DNA of 64,000 nucleotides from Rickettsiales bacterium (GTDB lineage: Bacteria > Pseudomonadota > Alphaproteobacteria > Rickettsiales > JAJNBL01), in NCBI GenBank assembly GCA_021156175.1, contig JAJNBL010000001.1, forward strand, positions 186,001 to 250,000, in the 5' to 3' direction. The notes beneath the pieces are model-generated. The model had not been told where the DNA came from. It saw only the letters and a program-made list of their open reading frames with translations, and searched no databases. Positions within the stretch are counted from its first letter, which is position 1. Each line of letters begins with the position of its first letter. The position numbers and the translations under genes are program-made. Positions 44,186 through 53,071 of this stretch are shown one piece after another.

Positions 44186-46207
44186 TTAGGCCCGTAAGCC
44201 CAAAGCTTCATTTTCCAGCCGATGGAGAGTATCGCGCAGTTCCGCGGCCTTTTCAAACTCAAGATCAGACGCCGCCTGGAGCATCGCTTTTTTAAGTTTT
44301 TCCATATAATCCGTAAAGGCTTTTCCTTCACGTGTCTTAGGCACAGCATCGGGGATATTTTTGGATCCACTCTTCTCCCGGCCCCGTTCCTTGTTCTGCG
44401 CTACAGCGCTATCCATGCTGCTCGAAATGGCTTTTTTGATGGATAAAGGCGTGATTCCATGCTTCTCATTATGCGCAATTTGGATGTTCCGCCGGCGCTC
44501 TGTTTCACCGAGCGCGGCTTTCAGCGAATCCGTCATTTTATCCGCATAAAGTACTACATAACCTTCCACATTCCGCGCAGCACGGCCAATCGTTTGGATG
44601 AGTGAAGTGGTGGAACGCAGGAAGCCTTGTTTATCCGCATCCAGAATTGCCACCAACCCGCACTCCGGAATATCCAATCCTTCCCGGAGTAAGTTCACCC
44701 CCACTAACACGTCAAACGTACCTCTGCGGAGCTCTTGGATAATTTCCACACGCTCTAACGTTTCCACATCTGAATGCAAGTAGGCAACTTTTAACCCCAC
44801 TTCGCGCATATATTCTGTGAGGTTTTCCGCCATTTTCTTGGTAAGCGTAGTGACAAGTATCCGGAAACCGTTGGCAGCCACTTTCTTGCATTCATCCAAC
44901 AAATCATCGACCTGATGTTCGACAGGCCGAATGATACAAATAGGATCAACCAATCCCGTCGGACGAATCACCTGCTCAACAAATACACCACCTGTTTGCT
45001 CTAATTCAAACTTACCCGGAGTTGCCGAAACGAAAACAGTAGTCGGCCGCATCTTGTCCCATTCTTCAAACTGCAAAGGCCGGTTATCCCGTGCCGAAGG
45101 AAGCCTGAACCCATACTCCACCAGGTTCATTTTTCGTGCCGCATCGCCTTTATACATCCCTCCAATCTGAGGTGTCGTCACATGGCTTTCATCGATAAAT
45201 AATAGCGCATCTTTGGGCAGATATTCAAACAACGTTGGCGGTGGTGCTCCAGCTGCTCGTCCCGAGAGATAGCGGGAATAATTTTCAATTCCCTTACACT
45301 GCCCAGCTTCTTGAAGCATTTCCATATCAAACACCGTCCGCTCCTCCAAACGCTGAGCTTCTAGAAGCTTACCGTTTGCTCTAAAATATTCCAACCGACC
45401 TATCAGCTCTTCTTTCACAAGCTTGATCGTCTGATTGAGCGTCGGACGCGGTGTGACATAATGGCTATTCGCAAAGACTTTGACCGATTCCAACTCATCG
45501 GTTTTGTTCCCCGTAAGCGCATCGATCTCGGTAATGGTTTCGATTTCATCTCCGAAAAATGCAATACGCCACGCACGATCTTCATAGTGGGATGGGAAAA
45601 TATCAATATTATCCCCACGGATACGGAAACTTCCGCGCTCAAATTCCGCATCATGCCGCTCATATTGGAGCTCAATTAAACGGGTACGCAAATCTTTGGG
45701 ATCCAACGTCTGACCGCGCTGCAGATCAATCGTCATCTGCAAATAAAGCTCCGGCGAACCCAAACCATAAATACAGGAAACAGAGGCCACCACGATCACG
45801 TCTTTGCGCTCTAATAATGAACGCGTTGCGGAATGTCGCATCAAGTCGATCTGCTCATTAATGGCGGAGTCTTTTTCGATATAAATATCGCGATGCGGGA
45901 TATACGCCTCAGGCTGGTAGTAATCGTAATAGGAAACGAAATATTCCACAGCATTATGCGGGAAGAAATGCTTCATTTCACTGTAAAGCTGCGCTGCTAA
46001 GGTCTTATTATGCGCCATAACAAGCGCCGGACGCTGCAATGTTTCAATCACATGCGCCATGGTGAAAGTCTTTCCTGAACCCGTCACACCCAAGAGCACC
46101 TGGTTCGCTTCACCCGCCTCTATTCCCGCGACAAGCGACTTAATAGCCGCAGGCTGGTCACCGGCGGGCTTATAATCAGAGACGAGGGTAAAGGGTTTAT
46201 CAGCCAT
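44186..46207 (-). CDS. uvrB: UvrABC system protein B
   Basis: 673 residues. Walker [10 protein letters not shown] is at residues 40-48, the beta-hairpin segment [12 protein letters not shown] near 93-104, [17 protein letters not shown] near 340, and the C-terminal UVR domain ([20 protein letters not shown]) that contacts UvrC. UvrB verifies damage in nucleotide excision repair. It is divergent from the pirin gene; about 85 bases separate it from its start. Confidence 0.98.
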   Translation of the reverse strand: MADKPFTLVSDYKPAGDQPAAIKSLVAGIEAGEANQVLLGVTGSGKTFTMAHVIETLQRPALVMAHNKTLAAQLYSEMKHFFPHNAVEYFVSYYDYYQPEAYIPHRDIYIEKDSAINEQIDLMRHSATRSLLERKDVIVVASVSCIYGLGSPELYLQMTIDLQRGQTLDPKDLRTRLIELQYERHDAEFERGSFRIRGDNIDIFPSHYEDRAWRIAFFGDEIETITEIDALTGNKTDELESVKVFANSHYVTPRPTLNQTIKLVKEELIGRLEYFRANGKLLEAQRLEERTVFDMEMLQEAGQCKGIENYSRYLSGRAAGAPPPTLFEYLPKDALLFIDESHVTTPQIGGMYKGDAARKMNLVEYGFRLPSARDNRPLQFEEWDKMRPTTVFVSATPGKFELEQTGGVFVEQVIRPTGLVDPICIIRPVEHQVDDLLDECKKVAANGFRILVTTLTKKMAENLTEYMREVGLKVAYLHSDVETLERVEIIQELRRGTFDVLVGVNLLREGLDIPECGLVAILDADKQGFLRSTTSLIQTIGRAARNVEGYVVLYADKMTDSLKAALGETERRRNIQIAHNEKHGITPLSIKKAISSSMDSAVAQNKERGREKSGSKNIPDAVPKTREGKAFTDYMEKLKKAMLQAASDLEFEKAAELRDTLHRLENEALGLRA

Positions 46208-46292
46208 TGCTTTAGGACAGTAGATTGATTGCAGAAAACAGAGTATGATAGATCACAAGTCCCTAACATTCAAATACAAAGCAGAGATCATC

Positions 46293-46970
46293 ATGAGTTT
46301 AGCCGTACTTCACCGGAAAGATCTCCCATTAGGCGGCTTTTCTGGCCTAAAAGAACATCATCCTGTAAGAGATCCTCGTGTGGGCGCAGCTCCAGGAAGC
46401 GCACCAGGGCTTGGGAATTTTGTCTATCTCGCTGATGCACGCTTTGTGCCTTTTGGTGAAACACGGATGCATCCCCATCGGGAACTCGATGTAATTTCCG
46501 TAATGGTCGAAGGCCGGATCGCTCATGAAGGCTCGCTCGAACATGGAGCCGAAATCGGCACAGACCAGGTACAAGTCCAACGCGCAGGCGGCGAAGGTTT
46601 CCGCCATAATGAAATCAATCCCGATTCAGTCGAGAACCGCATGATCCAGCTCTGGGTATTGCCAGAAAATCGGGGCGAACCTGCGGGTTATAAGGTTTAT
46701 GATCTCACGCGCAGGAAGCTTACTCCCATTTATGGTGGAACCAAAAGCCAGAGCGAGACTTTCGATAGCCACACGATTATCGAAGTGGGCTTATTTGCCG
46801 AAGGCGATAAGATAGCGAAATCAGAGGAATTTGTCGCTTATATGACCCGAGGGAACGGCATCGCCAACGGTCAAAAAATCGAAGATGGTGATCTAATTCG
46901 CGGAAAAGAATTGGATTTCACTGCCACCTCTTCGGATGTACAGTTGATTATCGTGACAGTAACAAACTAA
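46293..46970 (+). CDS. Pirin-family cupin protein
   Basis: 225 residues from the ATG at 46293. The pirin metal site is visible in ARFVPFGETRMHPHRELDVI, with His56, His58 and Glu60-type ligands (the spacing fits YhaK/pirin) and a later EVNPDSVEN-like HNEINPDS. The C-terminal cupin half is GLFAEGDKIAKSEEFVAYM. Some members are quercetin dioxygenases; physiological roles in bacteria are often unclear. It lies 12 bases before grxC. Confidence 0.87.
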   Translation: MSLAVLHRKDLPLGGFSGLKEHHPVRDPRVGAAPGSAPGLGNFVYLADARFVPFGETRMHPHRELDVISVMVEGRIAHEGSLEHGAEIGTDQVQVQRAGGEGFRHNEINPDSVENRMIQLWVLPENRGEPAGYKVYDLTRRKLTPIYGGTKSQSETFDSHTIIEVGLFAEGDKIAKSEEFVAYMTRGNGIANGQKIEDGDLIRGKELDFTATSSDVQLIIVTVTN

Positions 46971-46981
46971 CGGAGCTCATT

Positions 46982-47236
46982 ATGGCTGAAATTATCATTT
47001 ATTCCACTCAAGCCTGCCCTTATTGTGTCCGCGCGAAAGAACTCCTCAAAAGCAAAGGCGTCACCTATACCGAAATCGATGTGACCAACGACGATAACTT
47101 GCGTCTCGACATGATGAAAAAGGCCGGCGGACGGCGGACGGTTCCCCAGATTTTTATCAATGGGGAACATATCGGCGGATTTGATGATTTGGCCGCGCTC
47201 GATCGCGCAAAACAGCTGGACCCCAAGCTCGTTTAA
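46982..47236 (+). CDS. grxC: Glutaredoxin 3 (dithiol)
   Basis: 84 residues, standard for GrxC. The active site CPYC (Cys12, Cys15), the cis-Pro TVPQIFI, and the GGFDDL glutathione-binding segment are all intact. It reduces disulfides and glutathionylated proteins. It follows the pirin gene closely. Confidence 0.96.
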   Translation: MAEIIIYSTQACPYCVRAKELLKSKGVTYTEIDVTNDDNLRLDMMKKAGGRRTVPQIFINGEHIGGFDDLAALDRAKQLDPKLV

Positions 47237-47255
47237 AGATCAGAGTGTTTTCGCA

Positions 47256-47332
47256 TTTCAATAATTATAGGAAATCAAGGCGATGTGTATAAAAACATAC
47301 ATGAGCCGAAAAATGACGCATAATTATTGAGA
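47256..47332. repeat. 77-bp palindromic element between grxC and tolQ
   Basis: Perfect arms CAATAATTAT (47259-47268) and ATAATTATTG (47320-47329) are extended outward by T-A and T-G pairs. An inner stem GGC...ATGTGT pairs with ACATACAT...GCC (47279-47307). The fold is a two-tier hairpin; it may end the grxC transcript or be a REP-like element. The tolQ promoter starts 17 bases downstream. Confidence 0.55.
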
Positions 47333-47348
47333 ATGGGAAATACTATAC

Positions 47349-47377
47349 TTGACCGTTTGCAGCATTTTCGCGATGAT
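47349..47377 (+). promoter_or_regulatory. Predicted tolQRA promoter
   Basis: TTGACC (47349-47354), 17 bases, GATGAT (47372-47377), about 40 bases before the tolQ ATG. The CTTGACC form of the -35 recurs upstream of pyrD and rpmB. Confidence 0.5.
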
Positions 47378-47416
47378 GACGACAATTTTTGGATTAATCC
47401 GAGGCTTTGAATCCTT

Positions 47417-48157
47417 ATGACCGCTTCTACCGCTACTATTGCCGTTGAAACTGCTGGTGCCGTTGCTGCAGGCGCTCCTGATCTTTCGATTCTTGGATTG
47501 ATAGGACATGCAGACATCATCGTAAAATTGGTACTACTGCTCCTGCTGCTTTCCTCATTCATCTGCTGGGGCATTATTTTCAGCAAATTCATGCTGTTTA
47601 GAAAGCTAAACCAAGGCACCGAAAAGTTTGAAAAAGTGTTCTGGTCTGGACAGTTGCTTGACCATCTGTATGAGCGCGTACGCGAACGTGCAAACCACCC
47701 GATGGCCGCGATTTTCGTTGCAGCCATGAGCGAATGGAGACATAAATCAAATGAACCCTCTCATGGCAATACGGCGCTACGTGCAGGCATTAAAGAACGT
47801 ATTTTCCAAGCGATGCAAGTCGCACGAAACCGTTCGATGGAAGAACTCGAAGGCAAACTCTCTTTCCTTGCAACGGTCGGATCATCCGCTCCTTTCATCG
47901 GATTATTCGGTACCGTGTGGGGGATTATGAACAGTTTCCAATCCATTGCAGCATCGAAAAACACCACACTGGCAGTCGTCGCGCCTGGTATTGCCGAGGC
48001 GCTATTTGCCACTGCAGTAGGCTTGTTTGCCGCAATTCCTGCCGTGATATTCTATAACTTCTTTACCGTACGCGTGAATCGTTATACAGTAAAATTAGAA
48101 GATTTTTCGAATGAGTTAAGCTCGCTGCTTTCACGCGAACTTGATAATTCACGTTAA
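47417..48157 (+). CDS. tolQ: TolQ, proton-channel subunit of the Tol-Pal system
   Basis: 246 residues with three membrane helices (about residues 35-57, 150-172 and 185-207). The ExbB/TolQ core FLATVGSSAPFIGLFGTVWG and PGIAEALFATAVGLFAAIPAV is conserved. TolQ and TolR use the proton-motive force to energise TolA for outer-membrane constriction. It opens the tolQRA run. Confidence 0.97.
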   Translation: MTASTATIAVETAGAVAAGAPDLSILGLIGHADIIVKLVLLLLLLSSFICWGIIFSKFMLFRKLNQGTEKFEKVFWSGQLLDHLYERVRERANHPMAAIFVAAMSEWRHKSNEPSHGNTALRAGIKERIFQAMQVARNRSMEELEGKLSFLATVGSSAPFIGLFGTVWGIMNSFQSIAASKNTTLAVVAPGIAEALFATAVGLFAAIPAVIFYNFFTVRVNRYTVKLEDFSNELSSLLSRELDNSR

Positions 48158-48173
48158 GAGGCGGTAGGTTTTT

Positions 48174-48635
48174 ATGGCAGGCGGACTGGTTCCTTCTTCC
48201 CGAGGTCGTAGCGGGAAACGTGCACTTAACAACGAAATCAACGTGACTCCGTTCGTAGATGTGATGTTGGTATTGCTTGTAATTTTCATGGTGACCTCGC
48301 CGATGCTCGTGGCAGGGATTACCGTTGACCTTCCTGAAACCTCCTCTTCGCCGGTTTCTGGCCAGGATGAGCCCCTCTCCGTGACGGTCGATAAAAAAGG
48401 CCAGGTCTATATTCAGGAAACAAAAATTAAACTCGACGACTTAGCTGCAAAACTGAAAGCCATTACGGGCGAAAAAAAAGATACTCGGATTTTTGTACGC
48501 GGAGATAAAATGGTCGATTATGGTAAAGTCATGGTTGTTGTCGGAGCCATTAACGAAGCGGGTTATACAAAAGTAGCACTGCTGACAGAAGTAAGTGATG
48601 CAGGTTCATCACGTAATGCGAGCAAATCGCAATAA
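48174..48635 (+). CDS. tolR: TolR, ExbD-like subunit
   Basis: 153 residues with a single N-terminal helix (VTPFVDVMLVLLVIFMVTSP) holding the conserved proton-path Asp of FVDVMLVLL. A periplasmic domain follows (RGDKMVDYGKVMVVVGAINE). It pairs with TolQ. It begins about 16 bases after tolQ. Confidence 0.96.
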   Translation: MAGGLVPSSRGRSGKRALNNEINVTPFVDVMLVLLVIFMVTSPMLVAGITVDLPETSSSPVSGQDEPLSVTVDKKGQVYIQETKIKLDDLAAKLKAITGEKKDTRIFVRGDKMVDYGKVMVVVGAINEAGYTKVALLTEVSDAGSSRNASKSQ

Positions 48636-48653
48636 TCGTAAAGGGTGTCTCCC

Positions 48654-49580
48654 ATGCGCGTTTCGCCTGGTTATTTGCTTTCCGCCCTACTCCATTTACT
48701 CTTTGCGCTGCTTATTATCTTTGGCCTGCCGGCATTACTCCAAAAAGAATTACCACCGCCTCAACATGTAGTAACGGTAGAAATTCTGCCTGTTCGCGAT
48801 AAAACCAACGTAAAGCCTAAGCCTCCTGCCGCACCACCAAAGAAGGAAGAAAAGCCGATACCTAAACCACCGGAACCTCCGAAAGAAGCACCTAAGCCTA
48901 AGGAAGTAGCCAAGCCTGAGCCTCAAAAATCTGAGCCAAAAAAGCCTGAACCAAAGGTAGAACCTGCTCCAAAGGAACCAGAAAAAGCTCCAGAGAAACC
49001 GAAAGAGCCGGAAAAGAAAAAAGAACCGGAGAAAAAACCTGAGCCGAAAGTAGTGGAGAAAACATCCAAACCTCCGGTAAAAAACGTTGAGCCTAAAAAA
49101 CCTGAACCAAAACAGGAAGATGATTTTGCGTCCGTACTAGCAAGCGTTAAAAAGCTTGAAACTACCGAAGAAAAGGCAGAAGTAACAAAGCCTACACCGC
49201 CAGCTGAAACAGCAAGGGCGGGCGAAGCTTCCAAACCGCAGGAGAGCAACTTCGATCCGAACCAACCACTTTCGGTGAGTGAAATCGATGCCATCCGTCA
49301 ACAAGTTGAACCCAACTGGACCGTCTTAGGTGGCGCACAAAATGCGGAAGATGTAGCCGTGATCTTACGTATCGCTTTTGATCGGGATGGGACTGTCCGC
49401 AATGTTGAAATCACGGATATGACCCGCTACAACACGGATCCCGTTTACCGTGCAGCAGCAGGACAAGCCGTGAAAGCCGTTTGGAAAACGCGGAAGATTA
49501 ATGGACTTTCACCGGATAAATTTAGTCAATGGGGCGAGATGACGATGACCTTTAACCCGAGAGAAATGTTCGGGGGTTAA
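48654..49580 (+). CDS. tolA: TolA, periplasm-spanning Tol protein
   Basis: 308 residues from ATG 48654, with AAGGG seven bases upstream. A short cytoplasmic tail and one helix (YLLSALLHLLFALLIIFG) are followed by a long Pro/Lys/Glu-rich domain II (about residues 45-155, with PEP and KKPEP repeats). The globular C-terminal domain III (about 200-308) has LRIAFDRDGTVRNVEI and WKTRKINGL. TolA reaches TolB-Pal at the outer membrane, but neither tolB nor pal is in this window. Confidence 0.92.
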   Translation: MRVSPGYLLSALLHLLFALLIIFGLPALLQKELPPPQHVVTVEILPVRDKTNVKPKPPAAPPKKEEKPIPKPPEPPKEAPKPKEVAKPEPQKSEPKKPEPKVEPAPKEPEKAPEKPKEPEKKKEPEKKPEPKVVEKTSKPPVKNVEPKKPEPKQEDDFASVLASVKKLETTEEKAEVTKPTPPAETARAGEASKPQESNFDPNQPLSVSEIDAIRQQVEPNWTVLGGAQNAEDVAVILRIAFDRDGTVRNVEITDMTRYNTDPVYRAAAGQAVKAVWKTRKINGLSPDKFSQWGEMTMTFNPREMFGG

Positions 49581-49600
49581 AGCCGCTCAGTTTAATTGAA

Positions 49601-50197
49601 CTAAGCAACGAGATCTTTTTCTTCCTGTGTGAGCCCAACTCGTCGTTTTGCGAGACGATTTGCTTGAGGAATGAACTTCTGAAGCTTACGACCAAAGCGG
49701 CTAAGCGGACCTTTCGGAACAGAGCGAAGATCAAGTTCTTGGACGACCGAAAGCGCATTGATCAAAACATATTCAAAATCTTCGAGCGCCATTTTAAAGC
49801 CACCGAGCGCATCCTTATCAGCATCGGTTGGGAAGATATTGGCCCCTCTGCCGCGCTCTACAAAAAGCCCGCGAGCAATGTCGGATAACCAGCGCGATTG
49901 CTCCTGCACGATATTCCGCTGACGGTAAGCCCGGCCTTGGTTCATAAAAATCACCGTACGGCCAAACTCATCCCCGAATTTAAGGGTAATTGCCTGCACT
50001 ACGAGCCCTGCCAGCGCATGAATATCTTTTAAGATATTTTCCTGGATATAAAGCTCTGCAGTCGTATAAGTATAGGTCTTAGGAGCGTAAATACTTCCCG
50101 AAATTTTTAGGATATCAATATGTTGCTGGATATCGGTGATACGCGCACGAATTCCGTGCTTATCGATTTCACCAGTATGCTGGTAATTCTTAGGCAT
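49601..50197 (-). CDS. Conserved hypothetical protein, no membrane segment
   Basis: 198 residues with mixed helices and no signal peptide. It contains a HIDILKISGSIYAPKTYTY segment and a basic Arg-rich C-terminus (LSRFGRKLQKFIPQANRLAK, then KRRVGLTQEE). No family is recognised. It is convergent with tolA and about 150 bases from pyrD. The basic tail could bind nucleic acid (inference). Confidence 0.6.
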   Translation of the reverse strand: MPKNYQHTGEIDKHGIRARITDIQQHIDILKISGSIYAPKTYTYTTAELYIQENILKDIHALAGLVVQAITLKFGDEFGRTVIFMNQGRAYRQRNIVQEQSRWLSDIARGLFVERGRGANIFPTDADKDALGGFKMALEDFEYVLINALSVVQELDLRSVPKGPLSRFGRKLQKFIPQANRLAKRRVGLTQEEKDLVA

Positions 50198-50297
50198 AAA
50201 AACTCCCTATGTGCCATTCTTGAACAAACGGAAGGCATACTACCAAAACAGAGGCAAAAAGTCAAGTTTATTAATAAATAAATTAAAATAAAGAGAC

Positions 50298-50326
50298 TTG
50301 ACCAGCCGCTTACCCCCCTGTTACAA
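50298..50326 (+). promoter_or_regulatory. Predicted pyrD promoter
   Basis: CTTGACC-type -35 (TTGACC, 50298-50303), 17 bases, TTACAA (50321-50326), giving a short leader before the ATG at 50351. Confidence 0.45.
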
Positions 50327-50350
50327 GGTTTAGAAACCCAGGTATTTACT

Positions 50351-51418
50351 ATGTATACGCTTCTTCGCTCTGCTATCTTTCGTTTAAGCCCAGAAACGGC
50401 TCACTATACCGCCATTAATTTACTGAAATATAACATTATTCCACCATCAAAGACTCTCAATTTCCCATCCCTGAATGTTCGCCTGGCAGGGCTGGTTTTC
50501 CCAAATCCTCTGGGCTTGGCTGCTGGATTCGATAAAAATGCAGAATGTATTCCCTCCCTCACCCGCCAGGGCTTTGGGTTTGTGGAAGTCGGAACCGTCA
50601 CTCCTGAGCCTCAAACTGGCAACCCAAAACCCCGCCTTTTTCGCCTTAACGAGGATGAAGCCATTATCAACCGGATGGGCTTTAATAACAAAGGGAGCCG
50701 TGCGTTCATCGAAAACCTTAATAATTCGAAAGATCAATGGAATGACAAGGTCATAGTAGGGGCTAACATTGGCAAGAATAAGACCACCGAAGACCCCATT
50801 TCGGACTATCTCACCTTGCTTGAGCGCTGCTACGGCATGAGCGACTACATCACGGTTAATATTTCCTCTCCCAACACCCCAGGACTTCGGGACTTACAAG
50901 GGAAAGAGGCACTAAACCAACTTCTTTCTGCACTAATGGATAAGAGGAAGCTTCTTGTAGCGAACACAGGAAAAACGGTGCCATTATTCCTTAAAATCGC
51001 ACCGGATTTAAGTCTTATTCAAGCAGAAGATGTCGTGGAATCCGTGCTTTCTTACCCCATAGACGCACTCATTGTTAGCAATACGACCATTGCCCGCCCT
51101 GATACGCTGCAAAGTCCTTATAAAACCGAAACGGGAGGCCTAAGCGGTCACCCACTCTTTGTGCCATCGACCGAACTTTTACGCACGATCTACCGCCTGA
51201 CCAAAGGCAAAGTCCCGCTTATAGGCGTTGGAGGGATTGGATCTGCGGAAGAGGCCTATACAAAAATCAAGGCCGGAGCCTCCCTTATCCAGATTTATAG
51301 TATGTTGATCTATAAAGGGTTTTCGGTTGTAAATAAGATCACTTCCGGCCTAGCTGAGCGGCTGGAACGGGATGGTTTTGCTTCTATTTCTGAGGCTGTT
51401 GGGGTGGAAGTCCAGTGA
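50351..51418 (+). CDS. pyrD: Dihydroorotate dehydrogenase (quinone), class 2
   Basis: 355 residues. A short N-terminal membrane-association helix (LLRSAIFRLSPETAHYTAIN) is characteristic of class 2. FMN and substrate motifs are GFGFVEVGTVTPEPQTGNP, NISSPNTPGLRDLQ (active-site Ser region) and GVGGIGSAEEAYTKIKAGAS. It oxidises dihydroorotate to orotate using the quinone pool, in pyrimidine synthesis. It is a single gene. Confidence 0.97.
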   Translation: MYTLLRSAIFRLSPETAHYTAINLLKYNIIPPSKTLNFPSLNVRLAGLVFPNPLGLAAGFDKNAECIPSLTRQGFGFVEVGTVTPEPQTGNPKPRLFRLNEDEAIINRMGFNNKGSRAFIENLNNSKDQWNDKVIVGANIGKNKTTEDPISDYLTLLERCYGMSDYITVNISSPNTPGLRDLQGKEALNQLLSALMDKRKLLVANTGKTVPLFLKIAPDLSLIQAEDVVESVLSYPIDALIVSNTTIARPDTLQSPYKTETGGLSGHPLFVPSTELLRTIYRLTKGKVPLIGVGGIGSAEEAYTKIKAGASLIQIYSMLIYKGFSVVNKITSGLAERLERDGFASISEAVGVEVQ

Positions 51419-51443
51419 CGTCCATATACGTCTAACAAAGTAC

Positions 51444-51472
51444 TTGACCCTCTGATAAAAAAGGGGTATTAA
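51444..51472 (+). promoter_or_regulatory. Predicted rpmB promoter
   Basis: TTGACC (51444-51449), 17 bases, TATTAA (51467-51472). The leader of about 70 bases includes a perfect 6-bp hairpin, TCCAGC-CAAA-GCTGGA (51499-51514). Confidence 0.55.
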
Positions 51473-51548
51473 CTTCTCCTCTTTTTGTGATGTCACCTTC
51501 CAGCCAAAGCTGGACTGACGATATAGTTTATGTAAGGAATACAGTATC

Positions 51549-51842
51549 ATGGCACGGCGTTGTACCATTACCGGAACGGATGTTCAAACAGGAAACAAAA
51601 TTTCCCACTCCAACCGCAAAGCACGTAAGCGTTTCCTCCCAAACCTTCAGAAGGTTTCGTTGGCAAGCGAGGCGCTGAAATCAACCCTTCAATTGCGCAT
51701 TACCGTCCATACGCTGCGCTCGATTGATAAAAACGGTGGATTGGATCCCTATTTGCTCTCAACCGCATGCTCTGAGCTGACGACAGAAGCACGCGTATTG
51801 AAGCGTAAAATCAAAAAAGCATTGGGCAAAAAGGCTGCCTAG
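51549..51842 (+). CDS. rpmB: Ribosomal protein bL28
   Basis: 97 residues with the L28 N-terminus MARRCTITG and the long basic NRKARKRFLPNLQKVSL and RITVHTLRSIDKNGGLDPYL blocks. AAGGA precedes the ATG at 51549. It belongs to the large ribosomal subunit. Single-gene unit with its own promoter and terminator. Confidence 0.97.
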   Translation: MARRCTITGTDVQTGNKISHSNRKARKRFLPNLQKVSLASEALKSTLQLRITVHTLRSIDKNGGLDPYLLSTACSELTTEARVLKRKIKKALGKKAA

Positions 51843-51865
51843 ATCTCTTTGGTTATAAAGAATTC

Positions 51866-51899
51866 AAAAGCGTATGGGTGTTAAACTCGTACGCTTTTT
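51866..51899 (+). terminator. Intrinsic terminator of rpmB
   Basis: AAAAGCGTA and TACGCTTTT (51866-51874, 51890-51898) pair perfectly with a T-run. It also shows that the downstream regulator cannot begin at the nominal open-frame start 51878. Confidence 0.8.
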
Positions 51900-51961
51900 C
51901 TTTACGTTTAAAGCGTACCATAGCGCCATACGATCCACAAAATGGATGGATTCAAAACCCT

Positions 51962-53044
51962 ATGGATCATAGCCTATTGACTCTTTCTCAAGCCTTACAG
52001 CTGGCAGCTTTGATCCCCTGCCTGTTTGTTGCGATATACCTTCTACTACCCCAACATCACATGTCCTGGAATATCCTGCCCGTTTGCTATTTCTTAGCAC
52101 TTGGTGCAAATTTTATGCTGCCGCTTCTGCTCCCCTTAAGCGGCATTGCGACAAATGATACCAGCTATCTCACGCTCCATATCTTTGCAGGCATAGCGCC
52201 CGCATTAAGCTATCTCCTGATTTTACAGTGCGTCTTAGGCCACCCTCCAGCTCGGGGACATTTCTTGGTTCTTGGAGCTCCGTTAGTAGGCGGAACCCCT
52301 TTTATTTATGCCGCAGACAGCTTTAAAGAAGTCTGTTTCGCAGAGGATATTTGCCTCCCTTCTGATGCGGTACTGCTGCTTTACCAGATTGGAATATACG
52401 GCTTCATCTTCATTCTTTTAACTGTCACGATGAGCCGCTACATTCAAGCAGGACAAGGGGTGATCGGCGGAACCCAGAAATCAGCAAAATATTGGCTGGT
52501 GATCGCTATCATTATGGTCAATATCTGCATTCTGGGACTCACCCTTTTAAGAGTTGCCGGTATCATTTCACAAAGCGGCTATGTATTTTCACAAGCCATG
52601 CTTCAAATTACCTTTGTGTATCTTATCATCTCGTCAATATTCCGCGTATTTACCAAAGCATTTGCCGTCAAACCCATCAAACCCCTCATCCCCTCTTTAC
52701 GCGAAAAATCGTTGGCACTGAAACTCAAGACTTTACTTGAAGACGAACATATTTATCGCGAACCGCAATGCAACCGTTTGCGCCTTTCTGAAGCATTAGG
52801 ACTTACGGAAGCGCAAATCTCACAGCTGGTGAATCGCCATTTCAATGTAAGCATTACAGATTTGATTAATGACTATCGCATTCGCGATGCTAAACACCGA
52901 CTTTCCTTAAGCGAAAGTCCGATTACCGGTATTGCGTTTGACGTAGGATTCAACAGCCTTGCCTCATTTAACCGTGTCTTTAAAGAAAAAACTCTCTACG
53001 CTCCGAGTGAATATCGCGAGCAATCACAAAAATCCCTACCCTAA
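51962..53044 (+). CDS. Membrane-bound AraC-family transcription factor
   Basis: 360 residues from ATG 51962; the earlier in-frame start lies inside the rpmB terminator. About seven hydrophobic segments occupy residues 8-240. The C-terminal AraC DNA-binding domain has two helix-turn-helix units (LSEALGLTEAQISQLVNRHF and PITGIAFDVGFNSLASFNRV). The final SFNRVFKEK...YAPSEYR is the classical signature. Regulators with a membrane sensory half are uncommon among AraC proteins. Ligand and targets are unknown. Confidence 0.88.
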   Translation: MDHSLLTLSQALQLAALIPCLFVAIYLLLPQHHMSWNILPVCYFLALGANFMLPLLLPLSGIATNDTSYLTLHIFAGIAPALSYLLILQCVLGHPPARGHFLVLGAPLVGGTPFIYAADSFKEVCFAEDICLPSDAVLLLYQIGIYGFIFILLTVTMSRYIQAGQGVIGGTQKSAKYWLVIAIIMVNICILGLTLLRVAGIISQSGYVFSQAMLQITFVYLIISSIFRVFTKAFAVKPIKPLIPSLREKSLALKLKTLLEDEHIYREPQCNRLRLSEALGLTEAQISQLVNRHFNVSITDLINDYRIRDAKHRLSLSESPITGIAFDVGFNSLASFNRVFKEKTLYAPSEYREQSQKSLP

Positions 53045-53071
53045 TCCTTCCGATTGGGTTATATAAAAATA

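Noticed and set aside
48923-49294. Minus-strand ORF of Ser/Gly/Phe-rich repeats
   Set aside because: It is the shadow of the Pro/Lys/Glu-rich domain of tolA on the other strand.
51878-51961. Longer N-terminus for the AraC regulator
   Set aside because: It would start inside the rpmB terminator hairpin, so the ATG at 51962 is preferred.
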